Positions 15,396 through 23,467 of a DNA stretch of 26,298 bases are shown here, in pieces; within the stretch, counting starts at the first letter, position 1; each line of letters opens with the position of its first letter. The notes under the pieces are model-generated. The model made no database searches. It was not told the origin of the DNA and saw only the letters and a list, made by a program, of their open reading frames with translations. The DNA comes from Paenibacillaceae bacterium UBA6304 (GTDB taxonomy: Bacteria; Bacillota; Bacilli; Paenibacillales; Paenibacillaceae): NCBI GenBank assembly GCA_002439285.1, contig DJTQ01000214.1, forward strand, positions 1 to 26,298, read 5' to 3'. The translations under genes were made by a program, and so were the position numbers.

Positions 15396-17709
15396 ATCTG
15401 ACTCCGCCCCTAACACAGCCGGGATGCAAGATGCCCGTAACGAATATAAAGTTCAAGGCCTGTCCTGCGCCAATTGTGCACGTGAGATGCAGGAGGAGAT
15501 TCAGAAGCTGGATCACGGACAAGATGCCTCTTTGCTGTTCAACAGCAGCCGCCTACTTGTCCGGCCTGAAGTGGATCTGCAACGGGTGCAGCGAATTTTA
15601 AGCGGAGACGGTGCCTCGTTGGTTAATCCCTCTCGTGCTGGCACCTCCGTCAAAGGGAGGGGTATAGGAAACTCCGTAGGGAAGACCATACACGGCTCGG
15701 CAAGCAGTCATCACGCGGAGCACGGGCATGAGAATGAGCACGGACACATGCATGAGCATGGGACTGGGAACGAGCATGGACACGAACACGGGCATGGAGA
15801 TAGCCACGAACACAGCCACGGACACAGTCATGGTGAAGGGGAAGGCCGGGTCGGCCAATGGCTGCTCACCATCTCCGCCCTACTCTTTGCCGCAACCTTT
15901 ATTGCTGATACAAGGCTACCCGATAACGCCATTATTTTAATGTACATTGCTTCTATAGTATTGAGCGGGTACTCTACTTTTCTGCGCGGGCTTCGTAATT
16001 TGCTCCGCCTTAAATTTAATATGGATACGTTGATGACCGTTGCTCTGGTCGGCGCTGCACTGATCGGTGAATGGAAGGAAGCGACGCTTGTGGCCATCCT
16101 GTTCGGTCTGAACGAGCTGCTGGAAGGATACGGCATGAGCCGTGCTCGCAAATCGATGGAAGCGCTGCTGGATGCGGCCCCGAAACAGGCCGTCCTCGTA
16201 CGGAACGGACAAGAAATGACGGTACCGATCTCGCAGCTTCGGATCGGAGATCTCGTGCTTGTCCGCCCCGGCGAGAAAATCCCCTCAGACGGTACCATCG
16301 TGGAAGGCCACAGCGCCGTAGATGAAGCGGCGATTACGGGAGAATCGATTCCGGTGCCAAAGAAGCCAGGAGCTACTGTCTTCGGAGGGAGTGTCAATGC
16401 CGAAGGGCTGTTGAAGATAAGGATCGAAACCGAGTATGAGGATTCCTCTCTCGCCAAAATTATGCATCTGGTGCAGGAAGCCCAGGATACCAAAACACCA
16501 ACAGAACTGTTCATTGATAAGTTCGCCAAGTATTATACGCCGGCTATTATGATCATTGCCGCGCTTGTCGTCCTTGTGCCTCCGCTGCTTCTTGGCCAGC
16601 CATGGATGAAATGGCTCTATGAGGGGCTCGCGATTCTGATCGTCGGCTGCCCTTGCTCACTAGTGCTCTCGTCGCCGATTGCGCTGGTCAGCGGTATGAC
16701 CCGCAGCGCCCGGAACGGCGTGCTAGTCAAGGGCGGGATACATTTGGAACAGCTCGGGAAGATCAATGCCATCGCTTTTGATAAAACCGGCACCCTGACG
16801 ATGGGCCGTCCCGCCGTTATCCGTGAAGTCGTGTACGACCCGGAACGCTTCCACCTCATCGCCGGTGGCATGGAAACCGGCTCGCTGCACCCCCTCGCCG
16901 AGGCGATCGTACGGCAGATTGAAGCCGGCGGACTCACCAGAGCCGAGCTGCCTCAGCCTGCCGGGCTGACGACGCTTCCCGGCGTCGGTCTGTCCGGAGA
17001 GATCGGCGGCACGCGATATTGGGTCGGCAGCGAGGAAGTGCTGGAGCTGCTCGACCTGCCGGAGGACGTCCGCCGCCAGGTCGCAGAGGACCTGGCCCGC
17101 TTGAAGGAAGACGGCCTCACCGTCGTGCTCGCGGCGGATAGCCGCCGGGCGCTCGGCTTGTTCGGCCTCGCCGACGAACTCCGCCCGGAAAGTCCGGACG
17201 TCGTCGCGCGGTTGCACCGCAGCGGCATCGCCCACACCGTCATGCTGACGGGGGACCATGCCGAGTCCGCCCGGGCCATCGCCGCCAAGGCCGGCGTGAC
17301 CGACTGGTACGCGGGCCTGCTGCCGGAGCAAAAGGTCGCGCGGATACGCGAGCTCTCCACCCGCTGGAATGTGGCGATGGTCGGCGACGGCATCAACGAT
17401 GCCCCCGCGCTCGCGGCTTCGAGCCTCGGCATCGCCATGGGCAAAGGAACGGACAGCGCGGTGGAAACCGCCGACATCGTCCTGATGCAGGACCATCTCG
17501 GCAAGCTGCCGGGCGCGATTTCCGTTGCACGACAAGCCAGCCGTGTCATCCGCTGGAATATCGGCATCTCGCTGACCATGAAGCTGATTGCTCTGCTTCT
17601 GACGATTCCCGGCTGGCTGACGCTCTGGATCGCCGTCATGTCGGACATGGGAGCGACCATTCTCGTAACCCTGCTGGGACTGACGGTCCTGCTGGGTAAA
17701 GATAAGTAG
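15388..17709 (+). CDS. cadA: Cd/Zn/Pb-exporting P1B-type ATPase
   Basis: A membrane pump that exports divalent soft metals using ATP. The 773-residue product starts with a heavy-metal-associated domain (GLSCANCA, Cys27 and Cys30). A His-rich linker at 108-148 has 17 histidines in 41 residues. Next are TM helices, the actuator TGES motif (AAITGESIPVPKKPG), and the metal-binding Cys421-Pro-Cys423 in TM6. The P-domain has Asp465 in DKTGTLT, and the hinge is GDGINDAPA with Asp667. TM7 has NIGISLTMK and TM8 has SDMGATILV, fitting the ZntA/CadA (P1B-2) class and not the copper class. The start overlaps the cadC end by 8 bp. The second half is visibly more GC-rich than the first. Confidence 0.95.
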   Translation: MNKSDSAPNTAGMQDARNEYKVQGLSCANCAREMQEEIQKLDHGQDASLLFNSSRLLVRPEVDLQRVQRILSGDGASLVNPSRAGTSVKGRGIGNSVGKTIHGSASSHHAEHGHENEHGHMHEHGTGNEHGHEHGHGDSHEHSHGHSHGEGEGRVGQWLLTISALLFAATFIADTRLPDNAIILMYIASIVLSGYSTFLRGLRNLLRLKFNMDTLMTVALVGAALIGEWKEATLVAILFGLNELLEGYGMSRARKSMEALLDAAPKQAVLVRNGQEMTVPISQLRIGDLVLVRPGEKIPSDGTIVEGHSAVDEAAITGESIPVPKKPGATVFGGSVNAEGLLKIRIETEYEDSSLAKIMHLVQEAQDTKTPTELFIDKFAKYYTPAIMIIAALVVLVPPLLLGQPWMKWLYEGLAILIVGCPCSLVLSSPIALVSGMTRSARNGVLVKGGIHLEQLGKINAIAFDKTGTLTMGRPAVIREVVYDPERFHLIAGGMETGSLHPLAEAIVRQIEAGGLTRAELPQPAGLTTLPGVGLSGEIGGTRYWVGSEEVLELLDLPEDVRRQVAEDLARLKEDGLTVVLAADSRRALGLFGLADELRPESPDVVARLHRSGIAHTVMLTGDHAESARAIAAKAGVTDWYAGLLPEQKVARIRELSTRWNVAMVGDGINDAPALAASSLGIAMGKGTDSAVETADIVLMQDHLGKLPGAISVARQASRVIRWNIGISLTMKLIALLLTIPGWLTLWIAVMSDMGATILVTLLGLTVLLGKDK

Positions 17710-17763
17710 GGGAAGTTTAACTAATAGCCCTACTACGCATTTTCTCAGCACCGAGCAGATGAG

Positions 17764-17952
17764 TTAACTGGAAAACCTACAGTTAATTTTCCTCTGCGCC
17801 ACTAATTTGCTCATTTAACTGGAAATCCTGCAGTTAATTTTGTCCTGAAGTGCAGATATACTGCCTTTCGGCTCAAATAACTGGAGGTTTTCCAGTTATT
17901 TTTATCTTTATCGCTTTTGCCATCAAATTAGCTGGAGGAAATCCATTTATTT
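17764..17952. repeat. Second cluster of constant-loop hairpins (four copies)
   Basis: Four hairpins follow cadA. Arms 17764-17771/17779-17786 enclose loop AAAACCT. Arms 17815-17822/17830-17837 enclose AAATCCT. Perfect 10-bp arms AAATAACTGG (17875-17884) and CCAGTTATTT (17892-17901) enclose AGGTTTT. A degenerate copy is at 17925-17952. They belong to the family at 1-855. The third is followed by TTATCTTTA and could serve as a terminator for cadA, which otherwise has only a weak 7-bp stem at 17705-17734. Confidence 0.85.
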
Positions 17953-18218
17953 AGGTATGCAAAAGAAGTGCCGTATATACTTAATTACTCTAACTCTCCC
18001 ACACACGGTTACTCATGAATCAGTTACTTACCCCACTCTCTCACACTCATAAACTCAGCTAGCTTAACACCCGCACTCTCGCATTCCCCCCAGGTATTGA
18101 GGAACCCGAAAATCTACCTCTCATTCTGTCGCACGCCTTCCATTTTTCCATTTTAATCCATAAACCACAACTTTCCCCTCACTGATGCGTTCATATAGGT
18201 GTAAAGGAGGCTTTTAAA
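17953..18218. other. Gene-free pyrimidine-rich stretch before the stalk-domain gene
   Basis: This holds no ORF with a ribosome site. The plus strand is rich in C and T (ACTCTCCCACAC, CACTCTCTCACACTC). It ends in AAAGGAGG, the ribosome site of the next gene. I could not pick out a credible promoter, although one is expected here. Confidence 0.5.
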
Positions 18219-19400
18219 ATGAAAAATCCGAAATCGATTACCGCAAAGACCGCAGCCGTGGCTCTGGCCCTTACGGTCACGATGGCCTCGGGAAGCATCC
18301 CCCGCCTGACACCGCAGCCTGCTGACGCTGCCGCAACCACAGCCAATTCAGTGAATCAACAAGTTACTCGTTATCTGGAACACAAGCCGTTCAAGCAATC
18401 CGGACAACTTTACGTTCCCTTGAGAGAAGCTGCTGCACTCTTCGACCTTCAGGTTGCTTATAATCAATCGACCAAAGCATTGGTACTCACCGGGGTCACC
18501 CAGTATGCCAGGTTAAACGCGGGCAGCGCAAGCGCCACGGGTAAAAACAACGTCACTGTCTCCCTCGGCGCTCCCGTATTGATCAAACAGGGCTACACTT
18601 ATGTGCCGGCTTCTCTTTTTGCGAAGCTGTTTGGAATTTCCATCAAGCCGTCCGGCAAACAGGAGATCACCTATGTTTATTCTTCCAAGTATGTTATGGC
18701 TCAAGCCGGAGACAAGCTGTTTTGGCTAAACCGTGAAAAAGGTGTATTGTATATGGGCGTAAGCGGCCAGCTTCCTGCGCGGTCCGGGTCCATTAATATA
18801 GAATATCCCGATTTACTGTGGATGGACGCCCATAAAATCGATGACTCCACTTATGTGACGAATGTTTATAACAGCTATGGGGAGCCGCATATTTTTGATG
18901 ATCGATACCGGGCTATTCTGCATAACGGTTCCGTCGTCCGTCAGGTAGGAATGTCATACGGCGGATTTTCGAATATCACTTTGGAAAAGGACGTGCTTAC
19001 TTACGACGGCAAAATCATTCTAAACGATGGCCAAACCGCGGAACTGGTTACGCCGGACGGAAAGGTTGCCGAGAGCATTGATCTGGAGGAAATCGGCGGC
19101 CCTGATGACGTGTACAGTCTGGAAGTCATGGAATCCGATTTCCTGCTCATTCGCCCGTATTCCACGGGAACATTGCTGCTGGTTGACCGGACCTCAGGTG
19201 AAGCGACGTCCATCTATCTCAGTATGCTGGACAAAGCCAGCATCGACCGGATCCAGAACGATGAGTTGGGCATTGGGGATGGACTAAAGTTTACCGGACG
19301 TACCGGCGATCAATTAAAATTCAAATGGCAACTGCCTAGTTTAAGCACCGAGGCGGTCACAAAAACTTACGATCTGTCCAAGAAACCAACAACTCCATAA
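18219..19400 (+). CDS. Secreted protein with copper amine oxidase N-terminal-like (stalk) domain
   Basis: A 393-residue exported protein of unknown exact role. The signal peptide has a basic start (MKNPKSITAKT), a hydrophobic core (AAVALALTVTMASG) and a likely cleavage near PADA-A (residues 36-38). Residues about 45-160 resemble the copper amine oxidase N-terminal (stalk) domain found on many Paenibacillus surface proteins (QLYVPLREAAALFDLQVAYN, TYVPASLFAKLFGI). The rest is rich in beta-strand-like segments (YDGKIILNDGQ, LLLVDRTSGEAT) and shows no catalytic motif I know. No amine oxidase catalytic domain, SLH repeat or LPXTG anchor is present, so the domain name says nothing about enzyme activity. 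The start is set by AAAGGAGG. It appears to be monocistronic. Confidence 0.85.
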   Translation: MKNPKSITAKTAAVALALTVTMASGSIPRLTPQPADAAATTANSVNQQVTRYLEHKPFKQSGQLYVPLREAAALFDLQVAYNQSTKALVLTGVTQYARLNAGSASATGKNNVTVSLGAPVLIKQGYTYVPASLFAKLFGISIKPSGKQEITYVYSSKYVMAQAGDKLFWLNREKGVLYMGVSGQLPARSGSINIEYPDLLWMDAHKIDDSTYVTNVYNSYGEPHIFDDRYRAILHNGSVVRQVGMSYGGFSNITLEKDVLTYDGKIILNDGQTAELVTPDGKVAESIDLEEIGGPDDVYSLEVMESDFLLIRPYSTGTLLLVDRTSGEATSIYLSMLDKASIDRIQNDELGIGDGLKFTGRTGDQLKFKWQLPSLSTEAVTKTYDLSKKPTTP

Positions 19401-19418
19401 ATCATATCTTTTAAAAAA

Positions 19419-19455
19419 ACAGCGGCACATGCGCTTGAAGCGCGTGTGCCGCTGT
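19419..19455. terminator. Bidirectional terminator between the stalk-domain gene and ywhD
   Basis: A long inverted repeat, ACAGCGGCACATGCGC (19419-19434), loop TTGAA, GCGCGTGTGCCGCTGT (19440-19455), with one non-Watson-Crick position. On the minus strand it runs into TTTTTTT, a strong end for ywhD. On the plus strand the tail is weak. Confidence 0.9.
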
Positions 19456-19466
19456 TCTCATATCTT

Positions 19467-19994
19467 CTATTCCGATTCTAATGCCATCTTCAGTTCATCG
19501 GAAGAACGGTCCCACCATTCTTGGTTCGTTTCAATCAGCAGCTTCTTGAGAGTACTTCTCTGCTCGGACGACAAACCGTCCAGAATAAACCGGCGTTTCA
19601 AGGCATAGTCCATTTTGTTGACGTGATCGGCAAGAATCTTCCACCCTCTGCGCGCCTCGGTATCGATCCACATTTCGCAAGCGGTCATGCCCCCGTAAAA
19701 TTGCCCTTCCGGGGAGCGGTCCACCGCCACCCAAACGACCCAAACTTGACGACCGGCCGGAACGTCTTCGCGGTTCATGGAGAACTTAATGCCCTTCTCT
19801 ACCTTGCTCTTGGCGTGCATCGCACCGATATCGATGTAAGCCTCATCCCCGTCGATTATAACCGGAGACATGCTGTTCAGATCGATGGACCCCGCCCCAA
19901 AGCCTTTGTGCTTGCTCTTCTCTTCGTTGCTGATAATGTTCAAGGCAAATATCTTCTTACCCGTCTTCTGCGAATTCGAATTATTGTTGTCCAT
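19467..19994 (-). CDS. ywhD: YwhD family protein
   Basis: A 175-residue cytoplasmic protein with no signal peptide or TM segment. It is recognised by likeness to B. subtilis YwhD: GFGAGSIDLNSMSPVIID, AYIDIGAMHAKSKVEKGI, VWVAVDR, GGMTACEMWIDTEARRGWK, ADHVNKMD and a C-terminal WDRSSDELK. The family's biochemical role is not established as far as I know. The N-terminus is Asn/Ser-rich (MDNNNSNSQ). ATG 19994 has GGGAGGG close upstream. It stands alone between a convergent neighbour and a divergent M1 peptidase gene. Confidence 0.87.
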   Translation of the reverse strand: MDNNNSNSQKTGKKIFALNIISNEEKSKHKGFGAGSIDLNSMSPVIIDGDEAYIDIGAMHAKSKVEKGIKFSMNREDVPAGRQVWVVWVAVDRSPEGQFYGGMTACEMWIDTEARRGWKILADHVNKMDYALKRRFILDGLSSEQRSTLKKLLIETNQEWWDRSSDELKMALESE

Positions 19995-20040
19995 GATTCC
20001 CTCCCATTGTTACCTATTCATACAATAAAGTTCTATTCCA

Positions 20041-20115
20041 GGCGGAGTTAAACCGCCGATTTTGCTTCGGCCGAAAGGGCTGCCCTAGCCCTTAGCAGTT
20101 TAATTTAATTTTAGC
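20041..20115. promoter_or_regulatory. Structured intergenic segment between ywhD and the M1 peptidase
   Basis: Several inverted repeats are packed together: GGCGG/CCGCC (20041-20057), the palindrome TTCGGCCGAA, and AAGGGCT-GCCCT-AGCCCTT (20075-20093). TTAAACCGC and GCAGTTTAA could also pair around the inner stems with one mismatch. On the plus strand T/A-rich sequence follows. It could be a leader structure or a terminator; I cannot decide. Confidence 0.5.
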
Positions 20116-20180
20116 TAATAATCTCCCAAATGCAAACATATACATGCTGTAGATGCTTGTCAACGGGAGGTATCCATTGT

Positions 20181-22181
20181 ATGACCCGACGAACTTTATT
20201 CTTCGGCATTTCCATTCTTGCCCTGTGCCTCATCGCCGGCACGATCTGGTATACCCTGAACACGGGCCCTTCAGATCAGACTTCCTTCGCACCCAAAAAG
20301 GTCAAGCCCCAGGATATCGCCAAAAAAAGCGGACCCGTCCTGCCTCAGGCCGAAAGTATTCAGCAACCGACGGCAGAGATACTGAGTGACAGGATCACAG
20401 AGTATCATATTCAGGTCAAGCTTAATGAACAGGACAACACACTGACAGGCACGGAAACGTTGACCTGGACACATCCCGGCAAAAAAGCCGTCAATGAGCT
20501 TTACCTGCATTTATATCCTAATGCTTTTGCGTCTGCAGACACTACCTTTATGAAGGAATCCGGCGGTAAGTTGCGCAGCGACGTCATGCCGAAAGACGGT
20601 TGGGGATCGGTGGAATTAACCGAAATCCGGACGACGGATGGGATCTCCTTGCTTCATCGGCTTCAATATGTCCAACCGGATGATGGAAATACGCATGACC
20701 AGACACTGGCGAAGGTCCGCCTCCCGGTTACGGTGCGCGGCGGAGAAAGCGTCACGCTAAAAATCAACTTCACCGTCAAGCTGCCCAAGATTTTCGCCCG
20801 TATGGGCACTTCCGGCGATTTTGTCATGGCAGGTCAATGGTTCCCAAAACTCAGCGTGTATGAGCCTGCCGGAACGCGCGGCCGAACGGCGGAAGGCTGG
20901 AACCTGCACCAGTATCACGGCAATTCCGAGTTCTACTCGGATTTCGGCATCTACAGTGTCAACATTAATGTCCCGGAGACCTATACCGTGGCCGCAACCG
21001 GATTTCAAACCAAACCTGCCGCCCTGAGTGACGGCCGCAAAACGGTTCAATACTATGCCGACGATGTTCATGATTTTGCCTGGTCCGCCTCCCCCGATTT
21101 CATTTACGCCGAGGAGCCGTTTTCATCCACGGAAGTGCCAGGCGTCCGGATTAAACTCTATCTGGATCCCGCGCATAAGGACCTGAAGGAACGTTATTTT
21201 TATGCTGCCAAGGTCGCTCTCTTGAATTTCAGTAAATGGTACGGACGGTATCCGTACTCTACTCTATCCGTAGTCGTCCCTCCTGCGGACGGAAACGGCG
21301 CCGGGGGCATGGAATACCCTACGCTCGTCACCGCCTTTGGAGCGGGCAGCGAGTCGCCGGGATACGATGAACTTGAACGGACAGTCATCCACGAAATCGG
21401 GCACCAATTTTTCTACGGAATGGTTGCGAACAATGAGTTCGAAGAGGCCTGGTTGGACGAAGCGTTCACGTCCTACGCCGAAGACAAATTAATGGAGCAG
21501 GAGTTCGGCATCGCCCCGAATTTACCGATTCAGGCTGCATTGATCTCTTCCCCGGCAACTCTGACACAGCCAGCCTGGAAATACGGATCCGGAGACATCT
21601 ATGCCAAAAATGCTTATTACCGCGGCAAACTGGTCTTGCTGGACATTGAACGCCAGGTCGGTTCCAAGACCATGAAGCGGATTCTCTACAACTATGCCCA
21701 AAAATACAAGTTCAAGCATCCGACTACAGCCGATTTTCAGCGAATCGTTGAACAGACGACAGGACGGAGCTGGAAATCATACTTTAATCAATATATATAT
21801 GACGGCAAAATGGCCGATTTCTCCGTCGATCGTATTACCGTAACTCCTACTATAACGAAGGATGGAGACAAGGTTTACGAATCTATAGTAGAAATCAGCC
21901 GCAAGGGAGGAACCGCCTCCAAAATCCCGTTGCTCTTCAGCTTCAAGGATGGTCATACCATTCGCAAAGTCTGGAACGGCGAAGGCGACCGTATCCAAAT
22001 GAAGTTGCAATATAAAGAGCCTCTGGAATGGGCCCGGCTAGACCCCGAGTATTCCTTGGTGCTGGAGAACAAGCATATCAATAATTATATTAAAGCTGAA
22101 GTCAAAGAACCTGTCAGCACACGCGCTTCCCTAAGCATCGTCAAGCTGCTGGAAACGCTACTCGGAACTCTGGTGTATTAG
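20181..22181 (+). CDS. Membrane-anchored M1-family metallopeptidase
   Basis: A zinc metallopeptidase of the M1 (aminopeptidase N-like) family, 666 residues. An N-terminal TM anchor (LFFGISILALCLIAGTIWY) puts the catalytic part outside the cell. The beta-rich N-domain (YHIQVKLNEQDNTLTGTETL, NELYLHLYPNAF) leads to the GAMEN-like exopeptidase motif GGMEYP. The zinc site is His404-Glu405-x2-His408 with Glu427 after 18 residues (HEIGHQFF then WLDEAFTSY). The C-terminal part is shorter than in classic aminopeptidase N. The frame extends up to 20130, but ATG 20181 is chosen because GGGAGG lies ten bases before it. The substrate is unknown. The next gene encodes a membrane protein and starts 96 nt later. 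Confidence 0.92.
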   Translation: MTRRTLFFGISILALCLIAGTIWYTLNTGPSDQTSFAPKKVKPQDIAKKSGPVLPQAESIQQPTAEILSDRITEYHIQVKLNEQDNTLTGTETLTWTHPGKKAVNELYLHLYPNAFASADTTFMKESGGKLRSDVMPKDGWGSVELTEIRTTDGISLLHRLQYVQPDDGNTHDQTLAKVRLPVTVRGGESVTLKINFTVKLPKIFARMGTSGDFVMAGQWFPKLSVYEPAGTRGRTAEGWNLHQYHGNSEFYSDFGIYSVNINVPETYTVAATGFQTKPAALSDGRKTVQYYADDVHDFAWSASPDFIYAEEPFSSTEVPGVRIKLYLDPAHKDLKERYFYAAKVALLNFSKWYGRYPYSTLSVVVPPADGNGAGGMEYPTLVTAFGAGSESPGYDELERTVIHEIGHQFFYGMVANNEFEEAWLDEAFTSYAEDKLMEQEFGIAPNLPIQAALISSPATLTQPAWKYGSGDIYAKNAYYRGKLVLLDIERQVGSKTMKRILYNYAQKYKFKHPTTADFQRIVEQTTGRSWKSYFNQYIYDGKMADFSVDRITVTPTITKDGDKVYESIVEISRKGGTASKIPLLFSFKDGHTIRKVWNGEGDRIQMKLQYKEPLEWARLDPEYSLVLENKHINNYIKAEVKEPVSTRASLSIVKLLETLLGTLVY

Positions 22182-22277
22182 GTTATCGCTCACAAAACCA
22201 AGCCTATGCTTCCGAAGCAGTTTTGTTCAAAGTTAAGCCGAGATGTACCGCTCTCAAAACTTTTAGGAGGGAAAGTT

Positions 22278-23108
22278 ATGACCTATGTACGAAATGGATG
22301 GGGGCTTGTCAGGAGCCAGTTTCCCTCTGTGATCATCCTGTTCCTGTACCAGTTGCTCTGGGGATTGTTTCTGTACCGGCTGATCAGTTCGGCGGTGACT
22401 GCCGTGCTGTCCAGGTACCCGGATTCGCCTCCGAATGAACTGAACCGGATTCTATATCTCATCGAAGGGCAATTCGAGTTGAAGCATAATCCGGAAATTC
22501 ACCAATATTTCTGGCTGCTGATCGGAATGGTTGTCCTCCGTCTGCTGCTCACGCCGCTGTTCCAAGCCGGTATCCTTTACGGGCTAGTCCCTACAGAGAC
22601 CCGGGCATCCGGGTTCCCACTCTTCCGGGGAATGAAGGAATTCTGGAAGCCCGTGACTCTCTTTTTCCTCTTGGAACTTGCACTGCTCGCCCTGCCCGGC
22701 ATATGGATCGCACCGAAATTATATACGCATTTGCTTCATCTCGTTGCGTCAGGTGACAGACTTGTTCCCTTCCTGGCACTCTCCGGATATTTGCTGGGAT
22801 GGGCCGCTTACGGATGGCTTGTCCGACAAATCCTGTTGTTTGCCCAGTTTGGATACTTGTTTAAGGCCGGTGTATGGAGTTCCCTGACGCTAAGCATAAG
22901 GCATCTCTTGTCGGGGATCGCCATCTCTCTGATCCTTGGTGCCGCCGGCGCCGGCTTGTTTCTTGTGTTTGGAACGGCCTCCTGGATCTGGACCGGACTG
23001 GTGGCCCTGATCCTGCAACAAGCCTATCCTTTCATTCGCAGTCTATTGCAAATTTGGACGCTAACCTCTCAATATCAACTTTGGCATACCAAATCACAAA
23101 AAGGTTAA
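22278..23108 (+). CDS. Integral membrane protein of unknown function
   Basis: I do not recognise this family. The 276-residue product has about five to six hydrophobic helices, for example VIILFLYQLLWGLFLYRLI, YFWLLIGMVVLRLLLTPLF, PVTLFFLLELALLALPGIW, IAISLILGAAGAGLFLVFG and WTGLVALILQQAYP. A polar loop rich in Asn, Glu and Pro follows the first helix. It has no signal peptide, nucleotide-binding motif or peptidase motif. Start ATG 22278 is fixed by TAGGAGGG six bases upstream, although the frame is open from 22206. It lies just after the M1 peptidase in the same direction with no terminator between, so the two are probably co-transcribed, and it may assist or partner the peptidase (inference). 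Confidence 0.8.
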   Translation: MTYVRNGWGLVRSQFPSVIILFLYQLLWGLFLYRLISSAVTAVLSRYPDSPPNELNRILYLIEGQFELKHNPEIHQYFWLLIGMVVLRLLLTPLFQAGILYGLVPTETRASGFPLFRGMKEFWKPVTLFFLLELALLALPGIWIAPKLYTHLLHLVASGDRLVPFLALSGYLLGWAAYGWLVRQILLFAQFGYLFKAGVWSSLTLSIRHLLSGIAISLILGAAGAGLFLVFGTASWIWTGLVALILQQAYPFIRSLLQIWTLTSQYQLWHTKSQKG

Positions 23109-23141
23109 ATTTTTTTCATTTTTTATCATTCCTTATGCCAT

Positions 23142-23169
23142 AAGGCCTCCGCGCTTATCCGGGGGCCTT
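23142..23169 (+). terminator. Intrinsic terminator after the membrane-protein gene
   Basis: AAGGCCTCCG (23142-23151), an 8-nt loop, CGGGGGCCTT (23160-23169), pairing fully with one T-G wobble, then TTCCTGTGTTTTT. It ends the M1 peptidase/membrane-protein unit. Confidence 0.85.
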
Positions 23170-23207
23170 TTCCTGTGTTTTTCCCTCTGAAACTCGCTAA
23201 ATAACCA

Positions 23208-23237
23208 TTGCCAAAATATACTGGCCTTTGTTACAAT
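23208..23237 (+). promoter_or_regulatory. Candidate promoter of the first riboswitch unit
   Basis: TTGCCA (23208-23213), an 18-nt spacer, TACAAT (23232-23237). Transcription would start near 23244 and give a leader of about 220 nt that contains the aptamer. Confidence 0.55.
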
Positions 23238-23340
23238 AACAACAGCACAATTTCAGTAACAGTTTTGTCATTAATTTTGCCACTACTAGCAGGAGTTCTC
23301 TGCAGGGTGTCGAATAAGTAAGTAGTCAGTTGTTAATTAC

Positions 23341-23456
23341 AGCCGAATTCCCTTTGCGGGGAACGGGGGAACCACTTTGGGTGAATTGATCTCGCAAGAG
23401 AGGGATCATAGGGGACCTTCAACCGAATCCTTAAGCTAACCTCGTAGGCATTGGAA
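23341..23456 (+). ncRNA. Cyclic di-AMP riboswitch (ydaO/yuaA type), copy 1
   Basis: Recognised from the conserved order AGCCGAATTCC, GGGGGAACCACTTTGGGTGAA, AGGGGACCTTCAACCGAATC, CTTAAGCTAACCTCGTAGGC. ydaO-type aptamers bind c-di-AMP and normally switch genes off. The aptamer's last conserved bases (GTAGGC, about 23444-23449) are only a few nucleotides from the ribosome site GGAAGGAG (23453-23460), with no room for a separate terminator, so control of translation is the likelier mechanism (inference). It is followed by the first NlpC/P60 gene. Confidence 0.95.
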
Positions 23457-23467
23457 GGAGCATTTTC

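Noticed and set aside
15828..16529. A 233-residue minus-strand frame within cadA
   Set aside because: It lies entirely inside cadA; the Ser/Arg-rich product matches no family I know and has no translation signal.
16723..17751. A 342-residue open frame on the minus strand across cadA
   Set aside because: It is antisense to the GC-rich, well-supported ATPase catalytic domain. The product is low-complexity (Arg, Gly, Ala, Gln) with no motif and no ribosome site.
18219..19400. Copper amine oxidase enzyme
   Set aside because: Only the N-terminal-like stalk domain is present. There is no topaquinone Asn-Tyr region and the protein is too short.
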